From assembly GCF_016653635.2 (NCBI RefSeq), contig NZ_CP067420.1, positions 1,991,501-2,055,500 of the forward strand: a DNA stretch of 64,000 nt. The letters are read 5' to 3'. Below are positions 61,035 to 64,000 of this stretch, in pieces (position 1 is the first letter of the stretch; every line of letters begins with the position of its first letter). The notes under the pieces are model-generated. The model saw only the letters and a program-made list of their open reading frames with translations, made no database searches and had not been told where the DNA came from. The stretch comes from Skermanella sp. TT6 (GTDB taxonomy: Bacteria > Pseudomonadota > Alphaproteobacteria > Azospirillales > Azospirillaceae). Position numbers and translations under genes: made by a program.

Positions 61035-61064
61035 TTGACCCGTCTATTGTGCGGCCCGTACACT
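61035..61064 (+). promoter_or_regulatory. candidate sigma-70 promoter of exoD
   Basis: TTGACC (61035-61040), 18 bases, then TACACT (61059-61064). It would give a 5' untranslated region of about 105 bases before the exoD start at 61177. Confidence 0.4.
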
Positions 61065-61176
61065 GTCCTATGTAGGCGGTACGGATTCAAGCCCGGTACG
61101 GCGGTGGACGACATCCACCCCGTACGTCGTTCGCGCCCCAGCCCTCGGGCTCCCTTTTGTTGATGGTTGCTTTCCC

Positions 61177-61815
61177 ATGACTGCCGTTATCGGTGCCGAA
61201 ACGGCCTGCGACACACGCCGCATCACCGATCTCCTGACCGAATTCCGGAATAACCTTCCGGCCGACCGCGTCAGCCTCGCCGACCTCGTGGACGCCCTGC
61301 GTCATCGCGCGTTCGGCGGCTTCATGCTCGCGATGGCCCTGCCGACGCTGCTGCCGCTCCCGATCGGAATGGCGATCGTGTTCGACCTTCCGCTGGTGCT
61401 GCTTTCCGTCCAGCTGATGATCGGGCGTCAGTCGGTCTGGCTGCCGCGCGGGCTGCTCAGGGGCAGCGTCAAGCGGGATCAGGCGGCGCGCATGCTCGAC
61501 AGGCTCATCCCGCGGATGCGCCGGCTCGAAGACGTGCTCAGGCCGCGCATGCTGTGGCTGACCTCGCCCCTTGGGGAACGCCTGATCGGCGCCTTGTGCG
61601 TCGCGCTGTGCGTCGTCCTGATGACGCCGATCCCGCTTCTGGGCTGGTTCCCCGCGATCGCGCTGTGCGTGATCTCACTGGGACTGGCGGAACGCGACGG
61701 CATGATGCTGATGGCCGGGTTCGGCCTGAGCGTCGCGACGGTGTTCGTTTCCGCCGCGATCCTGGCCGGCGTCGTCCAGGCGGGCGAAGCCCTGTTCCCG
61801 GCCCTCGGCCTCTAG
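61177..61815 (+). CDS. exoD: exopolysaccharide synthesis protein ExoD
   Basis: A 212-residue membrane protein with about four helices. The family segments VSLADLVDALRHRAFGGF, MALPTLLPLPIGMAIVFDLPL and GERDG-like LAERDGMML are present. ExoD is needed for normal exopolysaccharide and alkali tolerance in rhizobia; its biochemical role is unsettled. It lies divergent from the AhpD-like gene and its last 141 bases overlap the end of the convergent hybrid kinase frame. Confidence 0.9.
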   Translation: MTAVIGAETACDTRRITDLLTEFRNNLPADRVSLADLVDALRHRAFGGFMLAMALPTLLPLPIGMAIVFDLPLVLLSVQLMIGRQSVWLPRGLLRGSVKRDQAARMLDRLIPRMRRLEDVLRPRMLWLTSPLGERLIGALCVALCVVLMTPIPLLGWFPAIALCVISLGLAERDGMMLMAGFGLSVATVFVSAAILAGVVQAGEALFPALGL

Positions 61816-63408
61816 CCGGGCCTCCGGGGCGGCTTGCCGTCCGAGGATCGCTCCGACCACGTGGCGGAGCTGGTCGGCCTGGACGGGCTTGTGCAGCAGA
61901 TGGCTGCCGTTGGCGCGGGCTTCCCGCAGGCGCTCCGGCGCGGTGTCGCCGGTCATGATGATGGCCGGCAGGTCGGGCGACACGCGGGAGCGTGCCAGCG
62001 CCACGGCGTCCGCACCCGTGCTGCCGCCCGGCAGGCGGTAGTCGGCGATGATCAATGCCGGCACCGTCTCCAGCCGGCCGAGGCTGTCCGCCAGTTCCTC
62101 GACGGTCTGGGCCGTGACGACCGGCAGCCCCCACTCCTCGAGCAGCATCTCCAGGGCTCCCATAACGGCGGGATCGTCCTCGATCAGGAGCACGGGACGG
62201 CAGGCCAAGGCGCCGCCGTTCGCGTCGTCTCGGGCCTGGAGCTGCGGACCCGGTACGGGAGCGGGTGCCGCGACCGGGATCGTGACCGAGAAGACCGATC
62301 CCCTCCCGACGGTGGAGCGCAGGGCCACGGGGTGGCCGAGCATACTGGCGATCCGGCTTACGATCGCGAGGCCGAGCCCGAACCCGCGGCTACGGTCCCG
62401 CTCCGGGTTGCCGATCTGGTAGAACTCCTCGAAGATCCTGTGCTGCTGTCCTTCCGGGATGCCGGCGCCGGTATCCGCGACCACCACCCGCACCATGCCG
62501 CCGCTGCGCCGGCAGCCGAGCAGGATGCGGCCGGTGGCGGTATGCGCCACGGCGTTGGCGAGCAGGTTGCGCAGGATACGGATCAGCAGGTCCGGGTCGG
62601 TGGCGACGTTGGTCGCGCACGGCACGGTGCGCAGGGTGATGCCCTTCAGTTCGGCCTGGGGCGCGAACTCGGCGTGCAGACGCGACAGGATCTCGCCGAT
62701 CGGGACGGGCCGGGGGGTCGGCTCGATCAGCTCCGCGTCCAGGCGCGACAGGTCGAGCAGGTCTCCCAGCATGCCGTGGACGGCGTCGATCGAGGACCGC
62801 ACCCGCTCAAGCACCTCGCGTGCCTTCGGGTCCGCGATCCTGCCGTCCAGCACGCCCAGGAACAGCGATGCCGCCTGGATCGGCTGGCGCATGTCGTGGC
62901 TGATCGCGGCCAGGAACTGCGACTTCGCCCGGCTGGCGCGCTCCGCCTCAGCCGTGGCGGCGGCGAGCTTGTTCTCCGAATTCTTCAGCGACGTGACGTC
63001 GGTAGATATCCCGCAGACATAGTGCTTGCCGTTCCGTTCGTCGCTCACGCGGAACTTGCGGGCGAGGTATGTATGGACGTCGTCGCCGATGACCGCGGTC
63101 TCCTCGAAGGTCTGCGGCTCGCCGGTTTCGAGGATGATACGATCGTTGGCCTGGAACTGCGCGCACATTTCCGGCGGGAAGAACTTGTCGTCCGTCTGTC
63201 CCCGGGCCTCCGCGTCGCTGACGTGGAAGATCCGCTCGCAGTGCGGATTGATCTTCACGTAACGTCCCGCTTCATCCTTGATATAGAGTATGGCCGGAAC
63301 CTGGTCGAAGAAGGCCTGAAGGAAATGGCTCAGATTGACATCATCCATTTCCTTCGCGCGTTCGCCCGTCCCGGTCTCGTCGTCCGTTTCGGCAGGCATG
63401 TTGCGCAT
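61675..63408 (-). CDS. PAS-containing hybrid histidine kinase with C-terminal receiver
   Basis: A kinase of about 577 residues. A PAS/PAC domain (HFLQAFFDQVPAILYIKDEA, then INPHCERIFHV) is followed by HisKA with the His in AAISHDMRQPIQAASLFLG, a HATPase (RNLLANAVAHTATG, DTGAGIP, GFGLGLAI) and a receiver with the Asp in LIIADYRLPGGSTG. The final 50 residues after GRQ are low-complexity, and their codons lie antisense to the end of exoD. The ATG at 63408 is preferred (AGGGTGG upstream); GTG 63414 is also possible. Confidence 0.86.
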   Translation of the reverse strand: MRNMPAETDDETGTGERAKEMDDVNLSHFLQAFFDQVPAILYIKDEAGRYVKINPHCERIFHVSDAEARGQTDDKFFPPEMCAQFQANDRIILETGEPQTFEETAVIGDDVHTYLARKFRVSDERNGKHYVCGISTDVTSLKNSENKLAAATAEAERASRAKSQFLAAISHDMRQPIQAASLFLGVLDGRIADPKAREVLERVRSSIDAVHGMLGDLLDLSRLDAELIEPTPRPVPIGEILSRLHAEFAPQAELKGITLRTVPCATNVATDPDLLIRILRNLLANAVAHTATGRILLGCRRSGGMVRVVVADTGAGIPEGQQHRIFEEFYQIGNPERDRSRGFGLGLAIVSRIASMLGHPVALRSTVGRGSVFSVTIPVAAPAPVPGPQLQARDDANGGALACRPVLLIEDDPAVMGALEMLLEEWGLPVVTAQTVEELADSLGRLETVPALIIADYRLPGGSTGADAVALARSRVSPDLPAIIMTGDTAPERLREARANGSHLLHKPVQADQLRHVVGAILGRQAAPEARLEAEGREQGFARLDDAGQDRGGNEHRRDAQAEPGHQHHAVAFRQSQ

Positions 63409-63523
63409 TACCACCCTGAACCGTTTTCTTCACTATCGAAGTGAAACAAGCGGAGGATTGAATCGGCCCAACGAAGATTTGAAAAGAATGCCGTGAACCC
63501 GGCCCCCCTCCCGATCGCTCCTT

Positions 63524-64000
63524 TCACCCCCCGCACTGGGCGCGGTGGCGCATCATGTGGTCGGCCAGGACACAGGCCATCATCGCCTCGCCGACCGGTA
63601 CCGCCCGGATGCCGACGCAGGGATCGTGCCGGCCCTTGGTCAGGATCTCGGTCTCGTTGCCGTCGAGGTCGACGGTCAGGCGCGGCGTGAGGATCGAACT
63701 GGTCGGCTTGACGGCGAACCGGACGACGATGTCCTGCCCGGTGGAGATCCCGCCCAGGATGCCGCCGGCATGGTTGGACAGGAAATGCACCGAGCCGTCC
63801 GGGTTGCGGCGCATCTCGTCCGCATTGGCCTCGCCGGACAGCTCGGCGGCTCCGAAGCCGTCGCCGATCTCCACCCCCTTGACCGCGTTGATGGTCATCA
63901 TGGCGCGGGCGAGGTCGCTGTCCAGCTTGTCATACAGCGGATCGCCCCAGCCGGCCGGCACTCCGGACGCCACCACCTCGATGACCGCGCCGGCGCTGGA
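63524..64000 (-). CDS. aroC: chorismate synthase, 3' part (gene continues beyond the window)
   Basis: The C-terminal 158 codons of AroC, which makes chorismate from 5-enolpyruvylshikimate 3-phosphate with reduced FMN. Recognisable segments are [56 protein letters not shown], then [19 protein letters not shown]. The reading frame is open to the right edge, so the start lies outside. Confidence 0.94.
   Translation of the reverse strand, partial: SSAGAVIEVVASGVPAGWGDPLYDKLDSDLARAMMTINAVKGVEIGDGFGAAELSGEANADEMRRNPDGSVHFLSNHAGGILGGISTGQDIVVRFAVKPTSSILTPRLTVDLDGNETEILTKGRHDPCVGIRAVPVGEAMMACVLADHMMRHRAQCGG

Noticed and set aside
1-64000. tRNA, rRNA, CRISPR array, prophage or insertion sequence
   Set aside because: No T-loop and acceptor-stem pairs, spaced direct repeats, integrase, transposase or structural phage genes were found by reading both strands; a covariance search would be needed to exclude a small RNA gene.

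Overview
The window is high-GC, gene-dense DNA. It fits an alphaproteobacterium, most likely Rhodospirillales/Azospirillaceae (Azospirillum- or Skermanella-like). The evidence is a Coq7-type ubiquinone hydroxylase, HisKA_2-class sensor kinases, an xseB-ispA-dxs-tlyA isoprenoid block, ExoD, an alphaproteobacterial-style CheZ, GluQ-RS and a PsrA-like fatty-acid regulator. The genus is inference. No rRNA, tRNA, CRISPR array, insertion sequence or prophage was seen; most of the window is chromosomal housekeeping and accessory metabolism.

Region by region. 0-7.9 kb: an MDR-family oxidoreductase, a LuxR-type response regulator, a cold-shock gene, then a lipid-catabolism block (APH-like kinase, SDR, PsrA-like TetR repressor, acyl-CoA dehydrogenase) with surE embedded. 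8-11 kb: a YjfK-YjfL-YjfJ-like envelope operon. 11-12.7 kb: a divergent sensor kinase and receiver protein. 13.4-16.3 kb: a second beta-oxidation operon. 16.3-23.2 kb: an imperfect inverted-repeat element, small stress-type genes, an AI-2E-family transporter with an extra C-terminal domain, and gamma-glutamyltransferase. 23-32 kb: a DEAD-box helicase, hydrolases, an orphan LivH-like permease, an ACT-domain gene behind an Ile/Val/Leu-rich leader peptide, a Nudix protein, GluQ, an esterase and an HNH protein. 32-40.8 kb: coq7, dsbB, a YqaA-type protein, an MFS carrier, and an RND efflux pump with its TetR regulator. 40.8-45 kb: a fasciclin protein with an interrupted domain, then a LysR-wrbA-glutathionyl-hydroquinone reductase quinone-defence group. 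45-50 kb: CheZ, a hybrid kinase, DUF423, a BigR/SqrR-like ArsR divergent from a TusA-like protein, and an HDAC-family deacetylase. 50-58.6 kb: xseB-ispA-dxs, an AT-rich membrane gene, tlyA and a second polytopic membrane gene. 58.6-64 kb: sppA, an AhpD-like protein, exoD, a hybrid kinase and the 3' part of aroC.

Two regulatory schemes stand out. (1) At least five sites of the form S-A-W-A-C, N3-4, G-T-T-T-S lie at the promoters of the SDR/kinase operon, the PsrA-like gene and its divergent acyl-CoA dehydrogenase, and the acyl-CoA/3-hydroxyacyl-CoA dehydrogenase operon. They suggest one local lipid-degradation regulon. (2) A 19-codon Ile/Val/Leu-rich ORF starts about where a good promoter would start transcription. 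It lies just upstream of an ACT-domain gene and can pair with that gene's Shine-Dalgarno region, which looks like branched-chain amino-acid attenuation.
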